This document shows, piece by piece, positions 1-9,957 of a stretch of 64,000 bases of DNA. The notes under the pieces were generated by a model that was not told the DNA's origin, did not search any database, and saw only the letters and a program-made list of their open reading frames with translations. The position numbers and the translations under genes are program-made. Every line of letters begins with the position of its first letter. The stretch's first letter is position 1. This DNA comes from Axinella damicornis (lineage: Eukaryota > Porifera > Demospongiae > Axinellida > Axinellidae): assembly GCA_963931865.1 (NCBI GenBank), contig OZ007517.1, positions 2,484,164-2,548,163 on the forward strand, written 5' to 3'.

Positions 1-1165
1 CAGAGGCAGCCCTGGTAAGTCTTGTTGTCTTGGAAGCCATCACGAGCTAGTAGCTAGTAGCTTCTTTCTCTCTCACGAATATCGCTGAGCGGTGGCGGTG
101 ACCGTGCCCTCTGTAGGGCAGGGGCGCTTCTCGCTGACTGGTGGCTTGAAACGTACCGCCGAACGATTAGTAGCTAGCCCACGGTTAGAGGGACGGTAGA
201 GAGCTTCTTTTAGCGGCCCAAAGGGGAACACAAACAGCAGCTCAAAAGTTGTCATATAAACCGCAAGTCAGGCGATCTGTCACACGCTAAAATTCTTACC
301 TTGCAAAAGGGAGCTTGTTGAGGACTGCATGCGCTTCATCACTACAGATCTCACACCGGGAGTCTTCCAAGAATCGTTCCAAGCACTTATCGGTTTCGTG
401 CGGTTGTACAGAAAACTTTCACGCGCGTGACAGTCACATGTATCTCGTTTAGTCGCACGTGCTAGGTACTTAATAGCTACAGTACCGGAGTAGTTTTCTA
501 AGCTCACTTCTGATTGGTTCACTTAGGTCCCTTACGTCATACAGTGCATACTTAGGGATTATTATGGCAGGTTAGGGTGTGGTTTATATTGTTATATAGC
601 CAATAGAATTGAAGCTTTGAAAACCACTCCGGGATAGCTCCTTAATAGCTCATCATGGCCGCATACAGTGGCTCTTTCACGGAAGTAAAGCATGCGGAAT
701 TCGCCCGAACGATGTTGGAAGCTACTGTTGAGTTCAAAGGAAAACATGTACGATTGTCTTGGATTTCGCCGTTGGGAAAAGTTCGTATGTTGCCGCTGAA
801 GTAGCAAACTGGAGGATAAAATGGGTAGTGGGTGTGGCACATTTGCCAGTAGCAGCCCCTTGGAAGGAGATATCGACTATTCCCAACGACCAAAAGGTGG
901 AGCTGATGATAAAGTTCATATTGGTCCAGGAACAATCCAGTGATTTTGCTCGCTAGAATTCCGCATGACGCGTTTAGTGAATTAGTATAGGTAGAAGGCG
1001 GGGCTGGTGCAGCCAACTAATTGGGTGGGCGGGGCTAAAAGTGACGTCACTGTAAACATAAAGGGTGGAGCTACAAACAATAGTGATAAAAAGTTTCAAA
1101 TACATTTTCACTCCTTGAAATGTTGACCTGAACTCGGCCCAAATATAGCATCCGAACTGCTGGTC
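1..1165. other. No recognised gene
   Basis: I recognise no protein family here. A 12 bp inverted repeat (CATGCGGAATTC near 684 and its complement near 955) brackets a short open frame that is listed separately. A GTAAGT splice-donor-like site sits at about 15, so the window may open inside an exon of an unseen gene, but nothing else supports that. Confidence 0.4.
655..804 (+). CDS. Short uncharacterised ORF (49 aa)
   Basis: A 49-codon frame starts at an ATG in a good initiation context (ATCATGG) and ends at TAG. The peptide begins M-A-A-Y-S-G-S-F and has no recognisable domain, signal peptide or membrane segment. Proteins starting ATGGC recur in this window in transposable cassettes, so this may be another element-borne start rather than a host gene. 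It could equally be chance. Confidence 0.15.
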   Translation: MAAYSGSFTEVKHAEFARTMLEATVEFKGKHVRLSWISPLGKVRMLPLK

Positions 1166-1171
1166 CCAGCC

Positions 1172-1420
1172 TTAATGGCCCTGAGCAAGCGTCAGTGAAC
1201 GACAGCAATCACGGCCGTGTGGTCAGAATTTTCGTGTGCCTTTCCTAAGAACGGTACTGCCACCGGAAGTCGAAGAGAGCGCTCGAGCAATGGCAGCCAC
1301 GGCGAGACAAAAGCGCTCATATCTCCACCACAAAGGTGAGTTTCAGCACCAACTTTATCATTCAGGTCAGTGCTTGATAGCGTTCACGGTGGTGTAGTCA
1401 GAATCTATGTAGGCCAATCC
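1172..1420 (+). repeat. Partial ATG/splice-donor cassette (B half)
   Basis: This is the right half of the cassette repeated across 1-14 kb. It contains the conserved GAGAGCGCTCGAGC stretch, then ATG at 1290 opening a short frame (M-A-A-T-A-R-Q-K-R) that runs into AAAG|GTGAGT with the donor GT at 1336. The left (A) half with the CACGTG palindrome is missing. Confidence 0.7.
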
Positions 1421-1487
1421 TAAGTACTCAAACATTATATATATTACTAGAGGCAAAAAAATTTCTCTGAAAAATCGAGGGGCAACC

Positions 1488-2620
1488 GCACTCCTGGTAG
1501 CCGCGGTTAAACGGTAGCACAAGCTAAGTGTGACAGTTCGTTCCAATTATCACACATCACCATGATAGCTATATACAGGGAAGATCACAAATTATTTAGA
1601 GTGCTCTCAAGTACCATTCATAAAGTAGCCGCGTTGCAACCTGCCGTAGCGCAGCGCAAGCTGCAATACGTTCTAATTAAGGTTACGGGATCCCCGTGCG
1701 GTGGGCGTGGCCAGACAATTTGTTCAACCCCATTTTTCTCCCACAAAAATTAAGCTAGTGAAATCAAACTTACTCGACACAAAGCAGGGATGGTAGTCAA
1801 CATGCAGACTAATCATCATTACAGTAGCTCACACTGTAGCTGTTGTAAGCTGATTAAATCAATTCCAGCAAACTATTCGCCAAAAATCTCCAGTTCGAAG
1901 ACCGCGAGCAACTCGATTCTACTGTTGTGAGACACGCCATAGGAAGCTCTAGGGCAGGACGTAAGCGTTTTGTGGCTAGGTTGAGCAGTCCTTGAAAGAA
2001 CGACTCTTGAATGCCAATAACTGCCATTTTGACTCCCCTCTTTGGAATACAGCATCGTATAACTTCGGAACGGTCATCAGTATTTACAAAAACGCTTCGT
2101 CCGGCCCTTTCTATACTGTTTGTGCCTATTTCAACACGGTCTTCCAAGTCCAGGTCGGATCACACAGCTTTATTTTTGGCAACAAAAAACTATGAAATAG
2201 CGCTAAATTAAGTACATGTATACGGTGCGCGTATCCGCGCGCAGGGATCCCGTAACCTTAACGCACCTACCACGTGGCAACCACGCTCAAGTCGATCGCG
2301 AGCCGCAATGGCGACCAAAAGTAAGACAAGACATTATTACACCACTCACAACTTAGCCAGCACGGTGAGTTTCGGTATATAAGCGTCAGTGAACGACAGC
2401 GATCACGGCCGTGTGGTCAGAATCTTCGTGTGCCTTTCCTAAGAACGGTACTGCCACCGGAAGTCGAGAGAGCGCTCGGGCCAACGGCGAGACAAAAGCG
2501 CTCATATCTTCACCACCAAGGTGAGTTTCAGCACCAACGTTTATCATTCAGGTCAGTGCATGATAGCAATCACGGCGGTGTAGTCAGAATCTCTGTAGGC
2601 CAATCCTAAGTACTCAAACA
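1488..2620 (+). repeat. ATG/splice-donor cassette, interrupted
   Basis: The copy begins with CGCACTCCTGGTAGCCG at about 1488 and is interrupted by a TTAA-flanked element at 1681-2257. It resumes with the CCACGTGG palindrome and an A-type module: ATG at 2308, short frame M-A-T-K-S-K-T-R, donor GTGAGT at 2365. The B module near 2470-2520 has lost its ATG (GCTCGGGCC in place of the GCTCGAGCAATGGCGGCC seen in other copies) but keeps its GTGAGT donor. A stretch of about 60 bp at 1555-1615 is absent from other copies. Confidence 0.7.
1681..2257. mobile_element. TTAA-flanked inverted-repeat element
   Basis: Termini GGTTACGGGATCC and its complement GGATCCCGTAACC face each other. They are flanked on both sides by TTAA (1677-1680 and 2258-2261). 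Sibling cassettes have the uninterrupted CCAATTAACGCAC here, so the empty site is known. A TTAA target duplication is typical of piggyBac and some Kolobok-type elements. No transposase is visible in 577 bp, so this is a non-autonomous copy. Confidence 0.8.
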
Positions 2621-2624
2621 TTAT

Positions 2625-3390
2625 TAGAATGAATTTTAATGACTTGTAGAGGCCCAAGGTGGCCCATCAGTCAGTACATACAGAAAATGGTAAACAAGTT
2701 TAAGGACTAAATGACAAAAATGAAGGATTTATATGCCGGTAAAACACATTCTGCACGAAAAGCATTCTGATATAAACCATGCAAGCTTCCTAATAACGTT
2801 GGTGTTGGTGGTGGTGAACATAAATAACATCTTCTCTTGTTCTGATAATTCTAGAAAAGCAGGGTTGTCTTTTGAAGCAGCTTTGTACAAAATATCTCTG
2901 TAGCCCTGTGTGATCCTGCAGCCTGTTATAAAATGTTTCTCGTCGTCCACCATTCCACTGTTACAGTATAGACATATTCGTTTGTCTGCTGGCATTTGAG
3001 GTCTTTGATATCTCCCAGTTTCTATCCTTAGGTTGTGGCAGCTCACTCTCAGTCTACACATAGCAATTCGATGCCTTCTATTTATCACCACAGACAAGTA
3101 ATCCTCCCATCCAAAATTGGTTTTGAATGTTCGATACGTGCGCAGCTTGTTTCCTCCAACTGTCCTTTCATCATTCCAGAGATCTGCATACCATTTACGC
3201 ACAAATGTATCTTCCATTTTCTTTTGGATAAGGTGCAGAGAGCTCCCTATGTCCACAACCCCATAAGTCTGTAGCAGACACCGTACACCACTGGCCCAGG
3301 ATGTTTGCAATTGCTTGGATACTGTTAGGGCTTCCTTTACCAAGCTAGGCACTTCTCCATGCAATCTATTCCAGAACTTCATGGCATTAT
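2625..3390 (-). pseudogene. LINE 3' fragment (C-terminal RT tail)
   Basis: A 217-codon minus-strand frame (3382-2729) matches the carboxy end of the LINE at 9.9-13.6 kb. Both share an L-R-T-Y-R segment, an I-E-T-G-R-Y segment and a closing C-x2-C...H-F-I-x2-C zinc-knuckle-like motif. There is no endonuclease or catalytic RT core, so the copy is 5' truncated, as expected from incomplete target-primed reverse transcription. The 3' end lies near 2625 in AT-rich sequence. Confidence 0.85.
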
Positions 3391-3878
3391 ACGAGGGGCA
3401 ACCGCACTCCTGGTATATAGCCGTTGCAACTCCGCGGTTGCCTCGCCGTAGCTCAAGCTAATTATTGCAATTCGCTCCAATTAACGCACATGCCACGTGG
3501 CAACCACGCTCAGTCGAACGATAGCAATGGCGACTGAAGGGAAGACACGAAATTATAACAGCACTTACAACCTTGCCAGCACGGTGAGTTTTGGTATGTA
3601 ACCGTCAGTGAACAACAGCGATTACGGCTGTGTGGTCGGAATCTTTGTGGGCCCTTCGTATGACTGTACTGGCAACCAACGTCGAAGAGAACGATCGAGC
3701 AATGGCGGCCGACGGCAAGACAAAAGCGCTTGTATCTCCATCACCAAGGTGAGTTTCACCACAATTATTGTGTGGTTGTGTCACTGCCTGATAGCGATCA
3801 AGATGGTGTAGTCAGAATCTCTGTAGACCTTTCCTGCGTGCTGTGAGGTTTGATTATTTATTTAGATTAATTATTATC
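3390..3878 (+). repeat. ATG/splice-donor cassette
   Basis: This copy has both modules. The A module has ATG at 3527 (M-A-T-E-G-K-T-R-N-Y-N) with GTGAGT at 3584. The B module has ATG at 3702 (M-A-A-D-G-K-T-K-A) with GTGAGT at 3749. The 12 bp palindrome TGCCACGTGGCA lies about 35 bp upstream of the first ATG. The left boundary reads GAGGGGCAACCGCACTCCTGGTAG. The right inverted end is missing. Confidence 0.8.
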
Positions 3879-4380
3879 GAGGGGCAACCGCACTCCTGGT
3901 AGCCGTTGCAACGCCGGCTGCGACTCGCCGCAGCGAAAGCTAAGTATCGCAGTTAGCTCCAATTAACGCACATGCCACGTGGCAACCACGCTCTGTCGAT
4001 CGCTAGCAATGGCGGCCAAAGGGAAGACACGAAGTTACTACAGCACTTACAACTTTGCCAGCACGGTGAGTTTTGGCATGTAAGCGTCGGTGAACGACAG
4101 CGATCACGGCCATGTGGTCAGAATCTTCGTGTGCCTTTGCTAAGAACGGTACTGCCACCGGAAGTCGGAGAGAGCGCTCGAGCAATGGCGGCCACGGCGA
4201 GACATAAGCGCTTGTATCTCCACCACCAAGGTGTGTTTCAGCACAATTATTATGCATTTGTCTAACTGCATGATAGGGATCACGACGGTGTAGTCAGAAT
4301 CTCTGTAGACCTTTCCTGCGTGCTGTGAGGTTTGATTAGGTTATTTACGCGGCACAATTTTTCCTATACCAGGAGTGTAA
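3878..4380 (+). repeat. ATG/splice-donor cassette, both ends present
   Basis: The copy runs from CACTCCTGGTAGCCG (about 3890) to the inverted end TATACCAGGAGTG (about 4377). The A module has ATG at 4009 and GTGAGT at 4065; the B module has ATG at 4185 and a donor altered to GTGTGT at 4231. The stretch just inside the right end (GCGGCACAATTTTTCC) also occurs as a solo remnant at about 9814, 13613, 13653, 16877 and 20650. Confidence 0.8.
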
Positions 4381-4387
4381 TAAATTT

Positions 4388-5292
4388 CGAGGGGCAACCG
4401 CACTCCTGGTAGCCGCGATGCAACCGGTTGCAACTCGCTGGGTGGTCATAGTCTCTGTGCATGGTGGTTGCAACTCGCTGGGTGGTCATAGTCTTTGTGG
4501 CAATGAAACTTTGAAAGTTGAAGAGAGCGCTCAAGCAATGGCGGCTGAAGGGAAGACAAAAGCACTCACAACTCCACTACCAAGATGAATTTCAGCAACA
4601 AAATTGTACGGTTGGGTCACTGCACGATAGTGTTCATGAAGATTTAGTCAGAACCATTGTAGGTCCTTCCTGTGGGCTGGGAGGTTTTTTATTTGTTTAT
4701 GTTTGCATTATTAGCGAGGGGCAACCGCACTCCTGGTAGCCGCGATGCAACCGGTTGCAACTCGCTGGGTGGTCATAGTCTTTGTGGCAATGAAACTTTG
4801 AAAGTTGAAGAGAGCGCTCGAGCAATGGCGGCTGAAGGGAAGACAAAAGCACTCACAACTCCACTACCAAGATGAATTTCAGCAACAAAATTGTACGGTT
4901 GGGTCACTGCATGATAGTGATCATGAAGATTTACTCAGAACCTTTGTAGGTCCTTCCTGCGGGCTGGGAGGTTATTTATTTGTTTATATTTGCATTATTA
5001 GCGAGGGGCAACCGCACTCCTGGTAGCCGCGATGCAACCGGTTGCAACTCGCTGGGTGGTCATATAGTCTTAGTGGCAATGAAACTTTGAAAGTTGAAGA
5101 GAGCGCTCGAGCAATGGCGGCTGAAGGGAAGACAAAAGCACTCACAACTCCACTACCAAGATGAATTTCAGCCACAAAATTGTACGGTTGGGTCACTGCA
5201 CGATAGTGATTATGAAGATTTAGTCAGAACCTTTGTAGGTCCTTCCTGCGGGCTGGGAGGTTTTTTATTTGTTTATATTTGCTTTATTAGCG
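4388..5292 (+). repeat. Three tandem short B-only cassettes
   Basis: Three units of about 290-320 bp (starting near 4388, 4716 and 5003) each begin GAGGGGCAACCGCACTCCTGG and lack the A module. Each has a B-type ATG (4538, 4825, 5114; M-A-A-E-G-K-T-K-A). In all three the expected GTGAGT after CCAAG is ATGAAT, so the splice donor was lost before the units multiplied. The second and third units are nearly identical. Confidence 0.8.
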
Positions 5293-5826
5293 AGGGGCAA
5301 CCGCACTCCTGGTAGCCGTTGCAACTCCGCGGTTGCCTCGCAGTAGCGCAAGCTAATTATTGCAATTCGTTCCAATTAACGCACATGCCACGTGGCAACC
5401 ACGCTCAGTCGAAAGCAAGCAATGGCGACCAAAGGGAAGACACGAAATTATAACAGCACTTACAACCTTGCCAGCACGGTGAGTTTCGGTATGTAACCGT
5501 CAGTGAACAACAGCGATTACGGCTGTGTGGTCAAAATCTTTGTGGGCCCTTCGTATGACTGTACTGGCAACCAACGTCGAAGAGAACGATCGAGCAATGG
5601 CGGCCGACGGCACGACAAAAGCGATTGTATCTCCATCACCAAGGTGAGTTTCGCCACAATTATTGTGTGGTTGTGTCACTGCATGATAGCGATCACGATG
5701 GTGTAGTCAGAATCTCTTTAGACCTTTCCTGCGTGCTGTGAGGTTTGATTATTTAATTATTTAGATTATTTAGATTATTTAGATTATTTATTTACGCGGC
5801 ACAATTTTTCCTATACCAGGAGTGTA
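5292..5826 (+). repeat. ATG/splice-donor cassette, both ends present
   Basis: This is a full copy from CACTCCTGGTAGCCG (about 5305) to TATACCAGGAGTG (about 5823). The A module has ATG at 5422 and donor at 5479; the B module has ATG at 5597 and donor at 5644. A short ATTTAGATT repeat lies just before the right end. Confidence 0.8.
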
Positions 5827-6061
5827 ACGAGGGGCAACCGCACTCCTGGTAGCCGTTTCAACGAGCCATCCCGGGGTACCCTTTCTAAGGTCTCTCCTGA
5901 TTGGTCAATACAGCCAAAATGTGACCTGCAAGTGACTCTAACAGGCAATCCCTGCGAAACTTTCTAAGGTCTCTCCTGATTGGACAAAACGGCCATGTGA
6001 CATGCACGTGACTCAGCATCAAACGAGCCCTGCCATGCCCACTATTCCAATCTGCACCAAC

Positions 6062-6652
6062 ACGGCAAACACCAGAAACGCGAGAAACACAAGAAACGCG
6101 AGAAACACAGAAACACGAGCAACGCGAGAAACACGAGAAACACAAGAAACGCGAGAAACACGAGAAACACAAGAAACGCGAGAAACACAAGAAACGCGAG
6201 AAACACAAGAAACGCGAGAAACACAAGAAACACAAGAAACGCGAAGAAACGCGAGAAACACAAGAAACACGAGAAACGCGAGAAACACAAGAAACACGAG
6301 AAACGCGAGAAACACAAGAAACGCGAGAAACACAAGAAACGCGAGAAACACGAGAAACACAAGAAACACGAGAAACGCGAGAAACACAAGAAACGCGAGA
6401 AACACGAGAAACACGAGAAACGCGAGAAACACAAGAAACGCGAGAAACACAAGAAACACGAGAAACACGAGAAACACAAGAAACACGAGAAACGCGAGAA
6501 ACGCGAGAAACACGAGAAACACGAGAAACACGAGAAACGCGAGAAACACAAGAAACGCGAGAAACACGAGAAACGCGAGAAACGCGAGAAACACAAGAAA
6601 CGCGAGAAACACAAGAAACACGAGAAACACGAGAAACGCAAGAAACGCGACC
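6062..6652. repeat. 9-mer minisatellite (GAAACRCRA)n
   Basis: There are about 65 tandem 9 bp units of the type GAAACACGA, GAAACGCGA or GAAACACAA, with a few indels. Because 9 is a multiple of 3 and the unit has no stop in several frames, long artefactual open frames exist on both strands. None resembles a protein. Confidence 0.9.
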
Positions 6653-6667
6653 AGAATTCATGTCGAA

Positions 6668-7275
6668 ACTTTCAAGTAATTGGGAGTGCTTCTCTCCTCT
6701 GAACTCTCTTGGTCACTACACATAGACTCCATCTGCACCAAGGCGAGAAAAACTTATCGGTTTACTTTAGGTTTTATGGCAACGTTAACCAGCAGGGTCT
6801 GTACAGTTTGTACACTATACTCGAATTACTCGTGCGCCCTCACCTTGAATATGCTGCTCCAGTAACCGGTCTGGGATCCGCATCTTGTGAAAGACATTAC
6901 TAAACTTGAGAACGTCCAAAAGTTTGCAATGAAAATGTGTCCAAAACAGGGGGGCATGGGTTACCAGGACCTACTTGAACTATCTCAAGTCCCTGCACTA
7001 CAGAACCGTAGACTATATTTAAAGCTCTGCACTATTTATTTAGCTACGGTTATTTTTACTTTCCTCCCAATGTATTTGTCCCCCAAGTAAGTAGGCATAA
7101 TTCCTCATTACCTCTATTATATATAATCAACCCCTTGCACACACCAATGCCTTCCAATCATCCTTTGTACCCAGCTCTGCATCTATATGGAACCACTTAC
7201 CGCATGAAGCGCTTACTGCACACTACATTACCTCTTTTAAATCATTTGTATCACCTTTGTTCTTGTAATTATAGT
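6668..7275 (+). pseudogene. Decayed LINE RT C-terminal fragment
   Basis: Frame-shifted pieces read together as the region after the RT catalytic core of a CR1/L2-like LINE. They include L-G-V-L-L-S-S-E-L-S-W-S with H-I-D-S-I-C-T-K-A-R, then R-P-H-L-E-Y-A-A-P, then K-L-E-N-V-Q-K-F-A-M-K-M-C, L-Q-N-R-R-L-Y-L-K-L-C and S-I-W-N-H-L-P near 7180. At least two frameshifts and stops show it is dead. It lies inside the 3 kb composite element. Confidence 0.75.
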
Positions 7276-7443
7276 AATATGTAACAGGGTGCACACTCGC
7301 ATTAGCACTTTTCGCTATTTGTGTAACCCTTGCATTATTGCAAATTATAATAGGAAAAAAAGTTAAAATACTAAATCGGTCAACCATTTTTCCCTATTAT
7401 CTATGATTTTTTGCTCGCGGAGGGGAAAAAATTGGAACGAGAC

Positions 7444-7446
<3 letters not shown>

Positions 7447-7474
<28 letters not shown>
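7447..7474. repeat. Poly(C) run (28 nt)
   Basis: An uninterrupted run of C lies between the LINE fragment and the telomere-like array. Similar long C runs recur at 30451-30491, 37685-37726 and 41034-41072. Confidence 0.95.
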
Positions 7475-7578
7475 TGGTTTTGTGAAACTTTTTTAGTAGG
7501 TCTGAAATTCAGGAGTATACTATCAAACATCACAATGATGTTATTGTGGGTAAACAGTTTGCCATTAGTCGTACCATG

Positions 7579-7812
7579 ACCTGACCCTAACCTGACCCTA
7601 ACCCTAACCTGACCCTAACCCTGACCTGACCCTAACCCTGACCTAACCTGACCCTAACCCTGACCTGACCCTAACCTGACCCTAACCCTGACCTAACCTG
7701 ACCCTAACCCTGACCTGACCCTAACCTGACCCTAACCCTGACCTGACCCTAACCCTGACCTGACCCTAACCTGACCCTAACCCTGACCTGACCCTAACCC
7801 TGACCCTAACCT
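7579..7812. repeat. Interstitial telomere-like array
   Basis: The array mixes CCCTAA with CCTGA variants (for example GACCCTAACCCTGACC), giving a degenerate C-strand telomere-type repeat of about 230 bp. The hexamer CCCTAA is the animal telomere repeat. The array is embedded in unique and repeat DNA on both sides, so it is interstitial. Confidence 0.85.
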
Positions 7813-7984
7813 TAAACATAAATCTGACTTCCCTAAACCTAAACCACCAGCAGCCCCACCCTCCTCCCTTGCTGCTATATTCCTTGCTGCTATATTCTGA
7901 TTCTGAATTGGGCATACTTATGACTAGTTTTCTGTGTTTCTCACACAGTGTCATTGTTTCCATCTCCTCTCTCAGTCTCTGCTG

Positions 7985-8790
7985 TCATGTTTGCAGGGTT
8001 TCTTGTGTTTCTCAGACCAACCCACCCTCTATACTGTGCAGGGGTTTCTTGTGTTTGGATTTCTCAGCCCCACCCACTCTTTATACTGTGCAAGTGTTTC
8101 TTGGGTTTCTTGTGTTTCTCAGCCCCACCCACCTTTATACTGTCTGTGTTTCTGGGGTTTATTGTGTTTCTCAGCCCTCTGTGTATCGGGTTTGTTGAGT
8201 TTCTTGCATTTCTCAGCCCTTTATACAGTCTGTGTTTCTGGGGTTTCTTGTGTTTCTTGTGTTTCTCAGCCCTTTATACAGTCTGTGTATCGGGGTTTCT
8301 TGTGTTTCTTGTGTTTCTCAGCCCCACCCACCGTTTATACGGTCTGGGTTTCTGGGGTTTCTTGTGTTTCTTGTGTTTCTCAGCCCCACCCACCGTTTAT
8401 ACGGTCTGGGTTTCTGGGTTTTCTTGTGTTTCTTATGTTTCTCAGCCCCACCCACCGTTTATACGGTCTGGGTTTCTGGGGTTTCTTGTGTTTCTCAGCC
8501 CTTTATACAGTCTGTGTATAGGGGTTTCTTGTGTTTCTCACCCCTTTATACAGTCTGTGTATCGGGGTTTCTTGTGTTTCTTGTGTTTCTTGTGTTTCTC
8601 GCGTTTCTTGTGTTTCTCGTGTTTCTCGCGTTTCTCGCGTTTCTCGTGTTTCTTGTGTTTCTCGCGTTTCTCGTGTTTCTGGGGTTTCTTGTGTTTCTTG
8701 TGTTTCTCAGCACCTCCCACCGTTTATACGGTCTGTTTCTGGGGTTTCTTGTGTTTCTTGCGTTCCTCAGCCCCACCCACCATTTTATGC
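7985..8790. repeat. Higher-order TTTCTTGTG repeat region
   Basis: Units of about 50-70 bp are built from CAGCCCCACCCACC, GTTTATACGGTCTG and GGGGTTTCTTGTGTTTC. They surround a pure 9-mer stretch at about 8565-8700 (TTTCTTGTG, TTTCTCGCG, TTTCTCGTG). The 9-mer is the complement of the one at 6062-6652, so the two arrays are inverted. No protein is encoded. Confidence 0.85.
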
Positions 8791-8870
8791 TACTCATCAG
8801 ATTTACGTCATTGCTTCTGACCAATCAAATGAACTCTTAGAAACCCTACTCCGGGACTGTAGGTTTCAAC

Positions 8871-9316
8871 TCCGCGGTTGCCTCGCAGAAGCGCAAGCTA
8901 ATTATTGCAATTCGTTCCAATTAACGCACATGCCACGTGGCAACCACGCTCAGTCGAACGCTAGCAATGGCGACCAAAGGGAAGACACGAAATTATAACA
9001 GCACTTACAACCTTGCCAGCACGGTGAGTTTCGGTATGTAACCGTCAGTGAACAACAGCGATTACGGCTGTGTGGTCAGAATCTTTGTGGGCCCTTCGTA
9101 TGACTGTACTGGCAACCAACGTCGAAGAGAACGATCGAGCAATGGCGGCCGACGGCACGACAAAAGCGATTGTATCTCCATCACCAAGGTGAGTTTCGCC
9201 ACAATTATTGTGTGGTTGTGTCACTGCATGATAGCGATCACGATGGTGTAGTCAGAATCTCTTTAGACCTTTCCTGCGTGCTGTGAGGTTTGATTATTTA
9301 ATTATTTAGATTATTT
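8871..9316 (+). repeat. ATG/splice-donor cassette (right part)
   Basis: This is the continuation of the cassette split by the 3 kb element. The A module has ATG at 8967 and donor at 9024; the B module has ATG at 9142 and donor at 9189. It is nearly identical to the copy at 5292-5750, so these copies are young. Confidence 0.8.
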
Positions 9317-9319
9317 AAT

Positions 9320-9891
9320 CGAGGGGCGACCGCACTCCTGGTAGCCGTTGAAACTCCGCGGTTACCTCGCGGTAGCGCAAGCTAATTATTGCAATTCGTT
9401 CCAATTAACGCACATGCCACGTGGCAACCACGCTCAGTCGAACGCTAGCAATGGCGACCAAAGGGAAGACACGAAATTATAACAGCACTTACAACCTTTC
9501 CAGCACGGTGAGTTTTGGTATGTAACCGTCGGTGAACAACAGCGATTACGGCTGTGTGGTCAGAATCTTTGTGGGCCCTTCGTATGACTGTACTGGCAAC
9601 CAACGTCGAAGAGAGCGATCGAGCAATGGCGGCCGACGGCACGACAAAAGCGCTTGTATCTCCATCACCAAGGTGAGTTTCGCCACAATTATTGTGTGCT
9701 AGTGTCATTGCATGATAGCGATCACGACGGTGTAGTCAGAATCTCTGTAGACCTTTCCTGCATGCTGTGAGGTTTGATTATTTAATTATTTAGATTATTT
9801 AGATTTGATTATTTACGCGGCACAATTTTTCCCCTACCAGGAGTGTAATAATTATTTACGCGGCACAATTTTTCCTATACCAGGAGTGTAA
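9320..9891 (+). repeat. ATG/splice-donor cassette with duplicated right end
   Basis: The A module has ATG at 9451 and GTGAGT at 9508; the B module has ATG at 9626 and GTGAGT at 9673. The right terminal stretch (GCGGCACAATTTTTCC...CCAGGAGTG) occurs twice, at about 9814-9847 and 9855-9889, the second abutting the 3' end of the LINE. Confidence 0.8.
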
Positions 9892-9957
9892 TAATGACAA
9901 ATAAAGGCCAGGAGGGCCTATTAGTCAGGAAAATTGCACAAACAGACGTCTAGCTAG

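Larger units (their letters stand above)
5863..8862. mobile_element. 3000 bp composite element, 8 bp target duplication
   Basis: A cassette is split here. Its left side ends GTTTCAAC (5855-5862) and its right side resumes with the same GTTTCAAC (8863-8870). The bracketed DNA is 3000 bp. Its ends are imperfect inverted repeats: CCCGGGGTACCCTTTCTAAG on the left and, on the minus strand at the right, CCCGGAGTAGGGTTTCTAAG, both followed by GATTGGTC. An 8 bp duplication fits hAT-type elements. Inside are two oppositely oriented 9-mer arrays, a decayed LINE tail, a poly(C) run and a telomere-like array. No transposase is seen. Confidence 0.65.

Noticed and set aside
6002..6661. Long open frames of 199-258 codons on both strands
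   Set aside because: They are by-products of the stop-free 9-mer minisatellite and encode only Val-Ser-Arg, Glu-Thr-Arg or Phe-Leu-Val repeats.
7579..7812. A true chromosome end
   Set aside because: The telomere-like array is degenerate and flanked on both sides by non-telomeric DNA inside a transposable element.
7869..8998. Open frames up to 290 codons (Phe/Val/Cys rich)
   Set aside because: They arise from the higher-order TTTCTTGTG repeat; composition and periodicity follow the DNA unit, not a protein.
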